A DNA stretch of 64,000 nt from Bacillus multifaciens (GTDB lineage Bacteria; Bacillota; Bacilli; Bacillales; Bacillaceae_G): NCBI RefSeq assembly GCF_030756675.1, contig NZ_JAVBXD010000002.1, forward strand, positions 124,001 to 188,000, written 5' to 3'. Within the stretch, counting starts at the first letter, position 1; each line of letters starts with the position of its first letter. The notes below the pieces were generated by a model. It worked only from the letters and a program-made list of their open reading frames with translations. It was not told the origin of the DNA and searched no databases. Shown piece after piece: positions 8,136-15,623 of this stretch. Made by a program: the position numbers and the translations under genes.

Positions 8136-9362
8136 ATGCGTAAATTTTTTCATGTGTTTTCGTTTTATTTTAGAGAATCATTTCTTTCTAAAAAGTCACT
8201 AATTACAAGTGGTATTTTATTTTTAGTAGTATTTGGAGTTTTTGCTTTTAATCACTTTACTGATGATAAAGACAAAAACAAAGACAAAGATAAGTTGGCA
8301 ATCGTAATGGATAGTTCGGCATATATGGTGCAAGAAGAGATGTTAAATAAAATTCTTCCATCAGCCCAAATACAAGTAGAAAAGAAAGAACAGTTAGAAA
8401 AAGTTCATAAGCAAGTTGAAGCAGGGGAGTTAGATGGTCTCTTTTACGTTACAGAAAAAAATGGAGTACCCGAAGTAACCTATATGTACAATGGTTTTCC
8501 AAGTAAAGAAACATCTACTATTATAGCGAACTATTTAAAACAGCAATATACACAAGTGATTCTTTCGAATCATAAGGTGTCGTCTGATGTAGCACAGCAG
8601 TTACAAACAGATATTTCGGTGAAAGAAGAAGCGATAAAAGACCGTGCTTCCTCTTTCGGTATTGCATATGCGTTTATATTTGTACTATATATGTTTATCA
8701 TGGCGTTTGGAAATACAATTGCGATGAATATCGCATCAGAAAAATCTTCTCGTGTTATGGAGATTATGCTTTCGAAAGTGAAACCACTGTATATGATGTA
8801 CGCTAAAATTCTTGCTGTTGTTACAACAGCGTTACTGCAAATTGCTATCCTTGCATGTGGTTTTCTTGTTCCGGTTTTAATTGGATGGATAGATTTAGAT
8901 AATGCGTCTTTATTTGGTCTTCCGATTGATTTTGCGAAGTTAGATGCAAAAGTTATTGGTCTGTTTATTGTATTTTTCATTACGGGCTATTTATTATATG
9001 CGATGATGTATGCGGCAGCTGGAGCTGTTGTATCAAAAACAGAAGACTTACAATCAGTATCATTTCCAGTTGCAATTTTAATTATAGCAGCGTTTTTCAT
9101 AAGCATGAAATCATTATCAGACCCAAATAGTACAATTGTTGTGATTAGTTCATATATTCCTTTCTTTACACCGATGGTTACATTTTCACGGGTTGTAGCT
9201 GGAGAAGCTGGCACTTTAGAAATTACCGTTGCTTTATCGTTATTACTTGCGACAATCTTCCTTTTAAACTTTATTACAAGTCGCATTTACGTAAACGGTG
9301 TTATGAGCTATTCCGATAAAGTGAAGTTTAAAGATCTTGCTAAATTTATAAAGCGTCATTAA
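8136..9362 (+). CDS. ABC-2 type permease (NatB/YhaP-like)
   Basis: Membrane partner of the preceding ATPase, 408 residues. One N-terminal helix (about 22-38) is followed by an extracellular domain of about 140 residues and then five or six helices from about residue 175 to 385, the layout of the ABC2_membrane_3 group. A stretch DDKDKNKDKDK after the first helix is highly charged. A weak terminator-like hairpin follows the gene. Confidence 0.88.
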   Translation: MRKFFHVFSFYFRESFLSKKSLITSGILFLVVFGVFAFNHFTDDKDKNKDKDKLAIVMDSSAYMVQEEMLNKILPSAQIQVEKKEQLEKVHKQVEAGELDGLFYVTEKNGVPEVTYMYNGFPSKETSTIIANYLKQQYTQVILSNHKVSSDVAQQLQTDISVKEEAIKDRASSFGIAYAFIFVLYMFIMAFGNTIAMNIASEKSSRVMEIMLSKVKPLYMMYAKILAVVTTALLQIAILACGFLVPVLIGWIDLDNASLFGLPIDFAKLDAKVIGLFIVFFITGYLLYAMMYAAAGAVVSKTEDLQSVSFPVAILIIAAFFISMKSLSDPNSTIVVISSYIPFFTPMVTFSRVVAGEAGTLEITVALSLLLATIFLLNFITSRIYVNGVMSYSDKVKFKDLAKFIKRH

Positions 9363-9369
9363 TTTGGAA

Positions 9370-9403
9370 AAATCCTGATTCTTTCATAAGTAAATCAGGA
9401 TTT
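9370..9403 (+). terminator. Terminator-like hairpin after the ABC exporter operon
   Basis: Arms AAATCCTGATT and AATCAGGATTT; only a short T-rich tail follows, so efficiency is uncertain. Confidence 0.6.
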
Positions 9404-9540
9404 ATTCTCTGTATTTAGAATGCTTTTATTTTATCTACTGATGGAAGTTTCACTTTATATAACGAAAGAAAGTGGTATATAATAAAAGGTATGTTATTTT
9501 TTATGAATGATAGAGAATGGTATAAAGGAGGGGAATACAA

Positions 9541-9972
9541 GTGGGGATTAGTAGTCGTTTTACGGTGGCTGTTCATATGTTAACATTGCTAGCAGTTGAT
9601 AAAACTTCGCGCTGTACGTCTGAATGGATTGCTGGTAGTGTCAATACAAACCCAGTCGTTATTCGCCGAATTACAGGAATGCTAAAAAAAGCAGGGCTTG
9701 TTGATGTACAAGCTGGAAAAGGCGGCACTTCTTTAGCTCGGGATTTAGATGAAGTGACGTTGCTTGATGTATACAAAGCGGTTGAGGTTGTGGAAGAAGG
9801 ACATTTATTTTCTTTTCACGATAATCCAAACGTACAATGTCCAGTTGGGGCAAACATTCAAAATGTGTTAGAAATTATATTATTGCAAGCGCAGGAAGCG
9901 ATGGAAAATGTACTTGCAAATGTAAAAGTAAAACAGTTGGTTACGAATTTAGAAGAAAAAATAAAACAATAA
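9541..9972 (+). CDS. Rrf2-family transcription regulator (YwnA-like)
   Basis: Winged-helix DNA-binding protein of 143 residues. The N-terminal helix-turn-helix region spans about residues 8-60 (FTVAVHMLTLLAVDK, VVIRRITGMLKKAGLV), followed by the wing AGKGGTSLARD. Only one Cys, in NVQCPVGA, lies where iron-sulfur Rrf2 members have three, so this is the cluster-less YwnA type. The start is GTG, 6 nt after AAAGGAGGGG. It converges on a YwnB-like gene, the neighbour pair known from B. subtilis, suggesting it may control that gene. Confidence 0.85.
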   Translation: MGISSRFTVAVHMLTLLAVDKTSRCTSEWIAGSVNTNPVVIRRITGMLKKAGLVDVQAGKGGTSLARDLDEVTLLDVYKAVEVVEEGHLFSFHDNPNVQCPVGANIQNVLEIILLQAQEAMENVLANVKVKQLVTNLEEKIKQ

Positions 9973-10010
9973 AAGAACCTAGCCTTCTATCATGTAAGGC
10001 TAGGTTCTTT
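9972..10010. terminator. Bidirectional terminator between ywnA-like and ywnB-like genes
   Basis: A perfect 15-bp stem, AAAGAACCTAGCCTT with AAGGCTAGGTTCTTT, 9-nt loop, T run on both strands. Confidence 0.92.
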
Positions 10011-10014
10011 TTCA

Positions 10015-10650
10015 TTAAGCGTTACGTACTGTGAAGCGTTGGCGTAGGAATTGAGGAGTTTCCACTTCGTCTAATAAAGCAACAGTGTAGTTTGGAATGG
10101 AAACGCGGCTTTCACCATTTTCATCTGTTAATAACTGATCTGTTCCTGTTACATATTTGCTTGTGCGTTCCCCTGGTTCGATCATTGCAGCAGGACTTAA
10201 ATTTGTCCAGTTAAAATCAGATTGTTTATATAATTCTAATGCATCGCGGTGCGCTAATGCAATTGGCTTCCACTCTGCAGGGAAGTCTGATGTATCTACA
10301 ACTTGTAAGCCAGGGGCTACTTCTAAACTACCTGCACCTCCAACTGATATAAGACGAGAGACGCCAGCTTGTCTTGTTGCTTGTAATAAAGAATGTGTTG
10401 CTTCTACAAGTTTCTCCTCTTCACCATGTTTAGGACCAAATGCACTAATTAATACGTCATGATTTGCTGCTTCTTTTGCAATGCTGTTTGCATGGAAGAT
10501 ATCACCTGTTACAACATGTAAATTTTCATGTGTTGTTTCTACGCGAGATGCATCACGCACAATTGCCGTTACTTCGTGCCCGCGTGTTAAAGCTTCCACA
10601 ATGATTTGTTTTCCGATATTACCAGTTGCGCCTACTACTGCAAGTTTCAT
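10015..10650 (-). CDS. NAD(P)-binding atypical SDR protein (YwnB-like)
   Basis: Single Rossmann-fold protein of 211 residues in the NmrA/atypical short-chain dehydrogenase group. The nucleotide site is VVGATGNIGKQI at the N-terminus; VVTGDI and VSRLISVGGAGSL follow in the usual order. The reductase substrate, often a quinone or flavin-type compound in relatives, is unknown. Two in-frame ATGs exist; AAGGAG lies 7 nt before the second and only 1 nt before the first, so the second is used. Two strong palindromes upstream mark tight repression. Confidence 0.85.
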   Translation of the reverse strand: MKLAVVGATGNIGKQIIVEALTRGHEVTAIVRDASRVETTHENLHVVTGDIFHANSIAKEAANHDVLISAFGPKHGEEEKLVEATHSLLQATRQAGVSRLISVGGAGSLEVAPGLQVVDTSDFPAEWKPIALAHRDALELYKQSDFNWTNLSPAAMIEPGERTSKYVTGTDQLLTDENGESRVSIPNYTVALLDEVETPQFLRQRFTVRNA

Positions 10651-10706
10651 GCTCATTCTCCTTTGTACTTTGTTTTATATAAAAGTGTATTTATCAGTGA
10701 ATGTAT

Positions 10707-10750
10707 TGTAATTAGTTTAATTACAACTATATGTAACTATTGTAGTTACA
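10707..10750 (-). promoter_or_regulatory. Two palindromic operators upstream of the ywnB-like gene
   Basis: TGTAATTAGTTTAATTACA (10707-10725) and TGTAACTATTGTAGTTACA (10732-10750) are each perfect 8-3-8 inverted repeats and share the frame TGTAAYTA-N3-TARTTACA. They start 25 bp apart, about 2.4 helical turns. They lie 57-100 bp before the start codon, so they cover the expected promoter. A dimeric winged-helix repressor (HxlR, MarR or the adjacent Rrf2 protein) is the likely binder; which one is not shown. Confidence 0.7.
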
Positions 10751-10807
10751 CTTCTTTTTCTTTGTCAATACAAAAAACAATTTGGAGAAAGGAAATTAAA
10801 ATATAGA

Positions 10808-10834
10808 AAAGGCACCGCGGAAAACGGTGCCTTT
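10808..10834. terminator. Terminator downstream of the PspC-domain gene
   Basis: Arms AAAGGCACCG and CGGTGCCTTT with a 7-nt loop just past the stop of the minus-strand gene; only a weak T tract follows on that strand. Confidence 0.75.
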
Positions 10835-11024
10835 ATTCATAAAAACTTGGCATGAGCAACATAAGAATGAAATAAGCTAAAAAACCTGTTCCGAAACATA
10901 AGATAGCAATTAGCCAAAGAATGCGAATCATACTTGTGCTCACACCGAAATATTCTCCTAAACCACCGCATACGCCGAGAAATACTTTATCTGTTGAAGA
11001 TTTACACAATCTTTTTTCTGTCAT
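10833..11024 (-). CDS. PspC-domain small membrane protein
   Basis: A 63-residue protein that is essentially one PspC domain: KVFLGVCGGLGEYFGVS leads into one or two hydrophobic stretches (about 28-58). PspC proteins sense or relay envelope stress; the full Psp system is not near. AAAGGAGAGG precedes the ATG. It is divergent from gerE. The B. subtilis relative is YvlC-like. Confidence 0.88.
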   Translation of the reverse strand: MTEKRLCKSSTDKVFLGVCGGLGEYFGVSTSMIRILWLIAILCFGTGFLAYFILMLLMPSFYE

Positions 11025-11199
11025 GAACGCCTCTCCTTTTCATGGTTCATCATTTTTCATGTAGCGATGAACAGGAACTATCGAATTATAATGCGCTTTT
11101 AGGGAGAAAATGACTGCATTATCATGCATGAGCGGACGATGCTTCTGGAAGTGAAAATAATTTTTTATAAATACATGCAATTTCTGCTTATTTGTATTC

Positions 11200-11227
11200 A
11201 CCACGCCTTGCTTCTATTCATACAATA
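11200..11227 (+). promoter_or_regulatory. Candidate sigma-K promoter of gerE
   Basis: CATACAATA (11219-11227) fits the sigma-K -10 pattern CATANNNTA and an AC dinucleotide lies 17 bp upstream (11200-11201). gerE is a known sigma-K target in B. subtilis. The match is short, so this rests partly on that knowledge. Confidence 0.5.
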
Positions 11228-11294
11228 TCTTGACTAAATAAACACCCAACTTACACACATACAGCTCTGGCTTAAGCAAGGAGGGTTATACCAA

Positions 11295-11519
11295 TTGAAG
11301 GAAAAAGAATATCAATCTAAACCGTTGCTCACAAAAAGAGAAAGAGAAGTGTTTGAGTTACTCGTTCAAGATAAAACAACAAAAGAAATTGCAAGTGAAC
11401 TTTTCATTAGTGAAAAGACCGTACGTAACCATATTTCAAATGCAATGCAAAAGCTAGGAGTTAAGGGACGCTCACAAGCAGTTGTCGAGCTCCTTCGTAT
11501 GGGAGAGCTTGAACTATAA
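11295..11519 (+). CDS. gerE: Spore germination/coat transcription regulator GerE
   Basis: A 74-residue LuxR-type helix-turn-helix protein without a receiver domain. The DNA-binding segment is [20 protein letters not shown] with [20 protein letters not shown]. In B. subtilis GerE acts in the mother cell late in sporulation, activating and repressing coat genes of the sigma-K regulon. The start codon is TTG, 9 nt after AAGGAGGG. It stands alone with its own terminator. Confidence 0.96.
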   Translation: MKEKEYQSKPLLTKREREVFELLVQDKTTKEIASELFISEKTVRNHISNAMQKLGVKGRSQAVVELLRMGELEL

Positions 11520-11528
11520 AGGATGAAG

Positions 11529-11561
11529 CCGGCTTTCGTGTGAAGAAAAGCCGGTTATTTT
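11529..11561 (+). terminator. Terminator of gerE
   Basis: Arms CCGGCTTT and AAAGCCGG followed by TTATTTTTG. Confidence 0.85.
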
Positions 11562-11594
11562 TGTATCTTGCAAATTACTAGGAAAAGGAGGAAA

Positions 11595-11648
11595 ATGAAA
11601 AGGTCTATTCATGTACATAAGGTGAACCTTCTATTATTCTATGAATGA
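11595..11648 (+). CDS. 17-codon leader reading frame coupled to racE
   Basis: ATG preceded by AAGGAGG at good spacing, 17 codons ([17 protein letters not shown]), then a TGA that overlaps the next ATG in an ATGA arrangement. It has the best ribosome binding site in this region; the following gene has none of its own at that ATG. It may be a coupling leader, or the start of an ancestral gene (B. subtilis has ysmB here). No known peptide is recognised. Confidence 0.45.
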   Translation: MKRSIHVHKVNLLLFYE

Positions 11649-12499
11649 GTACACTGTTTGGAAATGTACAGTTAGATTATGAAAGAGAAAACGGGGCGAT
11701 TGTTTTGAATAGAGCGATTGGTGTAATTGATTCAGGTGTTGGTGGTTTAACAGTAGCGAAAGAATTAATTCGGCAATTACCGAAAGAGCGAATTATATAT
11801 TTAGGAGATACAGCACGTTGCCCGTATGGTCCGCGATCTCGTGAAGAAGTAATACAATTTACATGGGAAATGACAGAGCATTTACTAGCGCAGGATATTA
11901 AGATGCTTGTAATTGCTTGTAATACAGCGACGGCAGTTGTACTTGAAGAAATGCAAAAGAAATTACCAATTCCAGTTGTGGGTGTTATTCATCCAGGTGC
12001 GCGTACTGCACTAAAAGTGACAAATACGTACCATGTGGGTGTAATTGGAACGATTGGAACAGTGAAAAGCGGTGCATACGAATACGCGTTAAAATCGATT
12101 AACAACCGCGTATTAGTAGAGAGTTTAGCTTGCCCGCCGTTTGTTGAGCTTGTAGAGAGTGGGAACTTTGAGAGTGAAATGGCATACGAAGTGGTAAGAG
12201 AAACATTACAACCGTTGAAGAAAACGGAAATTGATACATTAATTTTAGGATGTACGCATTATCCGATTTTAGGACCAGTTATTGGGCGGGTTATGGGTGA
12301 TTCTGTACAGTTGATTAGTTCAGGTGATGAAACAGCTCGTGAAGTAAGTACGATTTTGTATCATAGTAAGATGTTATATGATATAGAGGAGCAAAGTGAT
12401 CATCTTTTCTTAACGACAGGGGAAATTGATGTGTTTAAAGAAATTGCTTCAAAATGGTTCGGACAACCAATTGAGAATGTGAAGCATATCGTTTTATAA
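11645..12499 (+). CDS. racE: Glutamate racemase
   Basis: Converts L- to D-glutamate for peptidoglycan and, in some of this group, the poly-gamma-D-glutamate capsule. The two catalytic cysteines are in VIACNTATA and ILGCTHYP, and [16 protein letters not shown] begins the conserved domain. The frame used here is 284 residues with about 20 extra N-terminal residues; a TTG (11705) just before [10 protein letters not shown] would give 264 residues, closer to the usual length but with a poor ribosome binding site. The first ATG overlaps a short leader frame. Confidence 0.92.
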   Translation: MSTLFGNVQLDYERENGAIVLNRAIGVIDSGVGGLTVAKELIRQLPKERIIYLGDTARCPYGPRSREEVIQFTWEMTEHLLAQDIKMLVIACNTATAVVLEEMQKKLPIPVVGVIHPGARTALKVTNTYHVGVIGTIGTVKSGAYEYALKSINNRVLVESLACPPFVELVESGNFESEMAYEVVRETLQPLKKTEIDTLILGCTHYPILGPVIGRVMGDSVQLISSGDETAREVSTILYHSKMLYDIEEQSDHLFLTTGEIDVFKEIASKWFGQPIENVKHIVL

Positions 12500-12526
12500 G
12501 TAGTTATTAGTGAGGAAAAAGCATTT

Positions 12527-12571
12527 AAAGGCCATCTTTATTCAGAGACATACTGAATAAAGATGGCCTTT
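12527..12571. terminator. Terminator after racE, probably shared with the nir operon
   Basis: A perfect 19-bp stem (AAAGGCCATCTTTATTCAG and its complement) with a 7-nt loop lies between the convergent racE and sirC genes. Confidence 0.85.
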
Positions 12572-12660
12572 AGTTTGACCGAAAATCATAGTTTAAAGAT
12601 GAATGAAATCAGAATCGGTGTTTTATTGTCTATAAGGGCTTGTAACCTCTGATGGATGTC

Positions 12661-13116
12661 TCACTCTATAAGTTGCGCAAGAACAGTTGTTAGTTCTTGT
12701 TTCAATTGTTTTGCAAATGCTGGATGTTTACCTGAGGTAGATATACTTACAATATACTCATTATTTCGAATAACGGCAGGTGTGTGAAAAGATGATTGTG
12801 TGCCGTCACTTACGATATTAACCCACTGAAAATCATGCGCTGCTTGTTTGACCCTCATATTTACATCGTGATGATTTGTTGCGGCATAAATGAGATGCGC
12901 ATCTTTTATGTCTTCATCTGTAAATGTTTTTTGTTTCCATGTAATATAGGAGAGTTTCTTCATTTCCTCGCAAATGTCCGGACTCACAACGGTGACAAGG
13001 GCTCCTGTATCCTGTAATCCGCACGCTTTTCGGTATGCAATTTTGCCGCCTCCGATAATGACAACACGCTTGCCTTGTAGATTACATATAAGGGGATATA
13101 AGTTACACATGTACAT
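12661..13116 (-). CDS. sirC: Precorrin-2 dehydrogenase (SirC/YlnF type)
   Basis: NAD-dependent oxidation of precorrin-2 to sirohydrochlorin, the second step from uroporphyrinogen III to siroheme. The Rossmann site is VVIIGGGKIAYRKACGL; ISTSGKHPAFAKQLKQEL near the C-terminus is typical of the family. At 151 residues it lacks most of the C-terminal helical domain of CysG, like YlnF of B. subtilis. It overlaps sirB by 14 bp and is the last gene of the nirBD-cobA-sirBC unit. Confidence 0.88.
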   Translation of the reverse strand: MYMCNLYPLICNLQGKRVVIIGGGKIAYRKACGLQDTGALVTVVSPDICEEMKKLSYITWKQKTFTDEDIKDAHLIYAATNHHDVNMRVKQAAHDFQWVNIVSDGTQSSFHTPAVIRNNEYIVSISTSGKHPAFAKQLKQELTTVLAQLIE

Positions 13117-13816
13117 ATTCCTCCATTCGTTCTAGTAATGCGAACTTCATATAGGGATCAAATTGAAGGCAGTTACATGTTGTCACGTTCGTGTATGTGT
13201 GTGCATGGCGCTCAATTTTCCGAAGCAATAATCCGGTAAAGAGAAGGTATGGCGTAACATATACGTGTTGGGTCGCTGCTGCTATACGATTAAGTTCTTC
13301 GGTAAAAGAAGGTGATCCTTTTGTTAAAAAAGAGCAGGAAACTGGTATGCCGATTTTCCGCTCAACTGCTGCTCCGATTTGCTGCAATTCATGTATAGGC
13401 TGAGGATCACTACTACCTCGGCCGACGAGTAGAATTTCACTGCCTTGTATAGGTGTGGCTTCACGTATTCTTTTGATTACAAGTTCGATCATGAGCGGGT
13501 GTGTACTAAAAGGTGGTACAACTGAAAATGTAATATGCGGATAGCGTTTTTTCATTTGCTCAATTTCGAAAGGAACGTCACGTTTATAATGAGCCGCTGC
13601 AAATAATAAAACAGGGACAAGTAAAACTTCAGTTGCTCCATCTAAAATCGCTTCTGTAATTGCATCTTGGACAGTTGGTGTTGTGAGTTCAAGAAAGCCG
13701 ATTTTTTGAATGCATTCACTTCGCTCTTTTATAACGGACTGGACAAAGTGGATGAATTGCTCATTGCCTTCTTGTAGTCGACTGCCGTGCCCGATATAAA
13801 CAATTCCTTTCACCAT
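13103..13816 (-). CDS. sirB: Sirohydrochlorin ferrochelatase (SirB/CbiX family)
   Basis: Inserts Fe2+ into sirohydrochlorin to make siroheme, the nitrite reductase cofactor. The metal-binding His residues are in VYIGHGSRLQEGN near the N-terminus and in VLLFAAAHYKRDVP around residue 76. Two CbiX half-domains fit the 237-residue length. It overlaps both neighbours by a few bases, indicating coupled translation in the operon. Confidence 0.9.
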   Translation of the reverse strand: MVKGIVYIGHGSRLQEGNEQFIHFVQSVIKERSECIQKIGFLELTTPTVQDAITEAILDGATEVLLVPVLLFAAAHYKRDVPFEIEQMKKRYPHITFSVVPPFSTHPLMIELVIKRIREATPIQGSEILLVGRGSSDPQPIHELQQIGAAVERKIGIPVSCSFLTKGSPSFTEELNRIAAATQHVYVTPYLLFTGLLLRKIERHAHTYTNVTTCNCLQFDPYMKFALLERMEEYVHV

Positions 13817-15234
13817 GCCGTCACTTCTTTCTCGTTAAAAATTGCTTGTAATTCATAATCGATGTTTTGGAATCCGACTTTATTTGCGTACTGTAAAGTT
13901 AGTTCATCTGTATACGAGAATGGTAAATTGACAATATGCATGAAACCAAGGCGTTTAACTTCTGCTATAAATGCATCAATTGCGGCGCGTCCTTCAAATA
14001 CAATGCTATCCCATGTGAATTCAGAGAGCATACGGGTATGAATTTCATCAAAACGATGATCGATTTGATATTCATGTGTCATTATATAAGAACCAGGGCC
14101 GATTTTTTCTTGAATAATAGCAATTCGATTTATATTTCGTCCTAGATATACAGTTGGTTTTGTAGAAAACCTTGCTTGTTCACTGAAGAGTCCGTATTTC
14201 ATAAGTGCTTCCTCGGCAGCATGATTCATATGCTGAAGAACTCCTTGTAAGGAACGGATATCTTTTCGATGCTGTGCGCATGATTGTAACAAGATTGCTA
14301 CGCTTTCGGCTGAACAGAAAACGAGACGCTTTGCATCAAATATTTCGCGGAGTTGTTCCTGTGTTAATGTGTAATCTCGTTTTTTGAAAGTTGGAATTTG
14401 ATAAGTTTCTGCTCCGGCTTCTTGTAATTTTTGCTCTGCTTTACTTGGTTTATTTGATGAAGAGGCGAGCAAAACTTTTTTTCCGTGTAATGGCTTATGT
14501 TCTTTCCAAGCAATTTGTTCACGTAAGGATACGACATCCCCAACAATTGTCATGGAAGGATTTGAAATGTGTTCCTTTTTGACGCTATCAACAATTGTGG
14601 AGAGCGTACCTGTAACAACTCGCTGTCTTCCGGTTGTGCCCCATTCGATGACTGCTACTGGTGTATCTTTTTTCTTTCCAGTTTGCAGTAAATTTTCGCA
14701 AATGGTCGGTAAGTTTTTAATACCCATGTAAAAAGCGACAGTATCGCTATTTAAAAGTGAGTTGTAGTTGACATGATCCTGAATCGGCCCTTTTGTATGA
14801 CCAGTTAGTAATGTCACGCTATTACTGTAATCGCGATGAGTGAGAGGGATGCCGGCATACGCGCTTGCGGCGATGCTAGATGTAATACCTGGTACAATCT
14901 CATAGGGAATGTTTTCTGCCGCTAAAGCGGCTGCTTCTTCACCAACTCGGCCAAATATAGAGGGATCTCCTCCTTTTAAGCGGACAACAGTCTTACCTTC
15001 TTTGGCAAATTGAAGTAAATGCGTGTTAATCATTTCTTGGCGCATCACATGATTTGTTGGCATTTTTCCGCAATAGACAAGTTCGCATGTTGACTTTGTA
15101 TAGCGAAGTAAATTTTGATTCAATAAGCGGTCATATAAAACGATATCTGCCTTTTGTAAGCACTCGATTGCTTTTTTTGTAATAAGCCCTTCATCACCAG
15201 GTCCTGCACCAACTAAATATACGTATCCGTTCAT
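13810..15234 (-). CDS. cobA: Uroporphyrinogen-III C-methyltransferase fused to a uroporphyrinogen-III synthase-like domain
   Basis: Bifunctional-looking protein of 474 residues. Residues 1-245 are a SUMT methyltransferase: YLVGAGPGDEGLITKKAIEC, VVRLKGGDPSIFGRVGEE, and GITSSIAASAYAGIPLTHRD. It methylates uroporphyrinogen III at C2 and C7 to precorrin-2. From about residue 252 a HemD-like domain begins (GKKVLLASSSNK, VFCSAESVAILLQ). A separate hemD lies in the heme operon at 37.6 kb, so this domain would be a dedicated or redundant supply. Third gene of the nitrite reductase unit. Confidence 0.92.
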   Translation of the reverse strand: MNGYVYLVGAGPGDEGLITKKAIECLQKADIVLYDRLLNQNLLRYTKSTCELVYCGKMPTNHVMRQEMINTHLLQFAKEGKTVVRLKGGDPSIFGRVGEEAAALAAENIPYEIVPGITSSIAASAYAGIPLTHRDYSNSVTLLTGHTKGPIQDHVNYNSLLNSDTVAFYMGIKNLPTICENLLQTGKKKDTPVAVIEWGTTGRQRVVTGTLSTIVDSVKKEHISNPSMTIVGDVVSLREQIAWKEHKPLHGKKVLLASSSNKPSKAEQKLQEAGAETYQIPTFKKRDYTLTQEQLREIFDAKRLVFCSAESVAILLQSCAQHRKDIRSLQGVLQHMNHAAEEALMKYGLFSEQARFSTKPTVYLGRNINRIAIIQEKIGPGSYIMTHEYQIDHRFDEIHTRMLSEFTWDSIVFEGRAAIDAFIAEVKRLGFMHIVNLPFSYTDELTLQYANKVGFQNIDYELQAIFNEKEVTAW

Positions 15235-15293
15235 CTCTACACCTCATCTGTTTTTACTGGAAAGGAAGCCGAGAAGGGGCTTCCTTGTGTAAG

Positions 15294-15611
15294 TTACATG
15301 TATATATAAATATCGCCATCAATAATTTGTACTTCATACGTTTGAATACAACCATCATCAGGTTTTTGTACTTCACCGGTCCGTAATGAAATTTTCCAAT
15401 CGTGCAGCGGACAAAAGACAAATTCGCCAGAAACAATTCCTTCTGCTAATGGGCCGTTTTTATGAGGACACCGATTTTCTACAGCGCGAATGTCGCCGTT
15501 TGCCAGGCGGAATAAGGCAATAGACGTGTCCTTGATGCGAACTTCCTTACCGATTTGTACAGGAAGATCCGCGGCAGGCATAATTTTTATTTTTTCTTTC
15601 GTTTGTAACAT
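15294..15611 (-). CDS. nirD: Assimilatory nitrite reductase small subunit (Rieske)
   Basis: A 105-residue Rieske-type protein. Cys48, His50, Cys67 and His70 in CPHKNGPLAEG and CPLHDWKISL are the [2Fe-2S] ligands. It pairs with NirB to reduce nitrite to ammonia with NAD(P)H. It lies 12 bp after nirB. A 59-bp gap separates it from cobA. Confidence 0.94.
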   Translation of the reverse strand: MLQTKEKIKIMPAADLPVQIGKEVRIKDTSIALFRLANGDIRAVENRCPHKNGPLAEGIVSGEFVFCPLHDWKISLRTGEVQKPDDGCIQTYEVQIIDGDIYIYM

Positions 15612-15623
15612 ATGAATCGCTCC

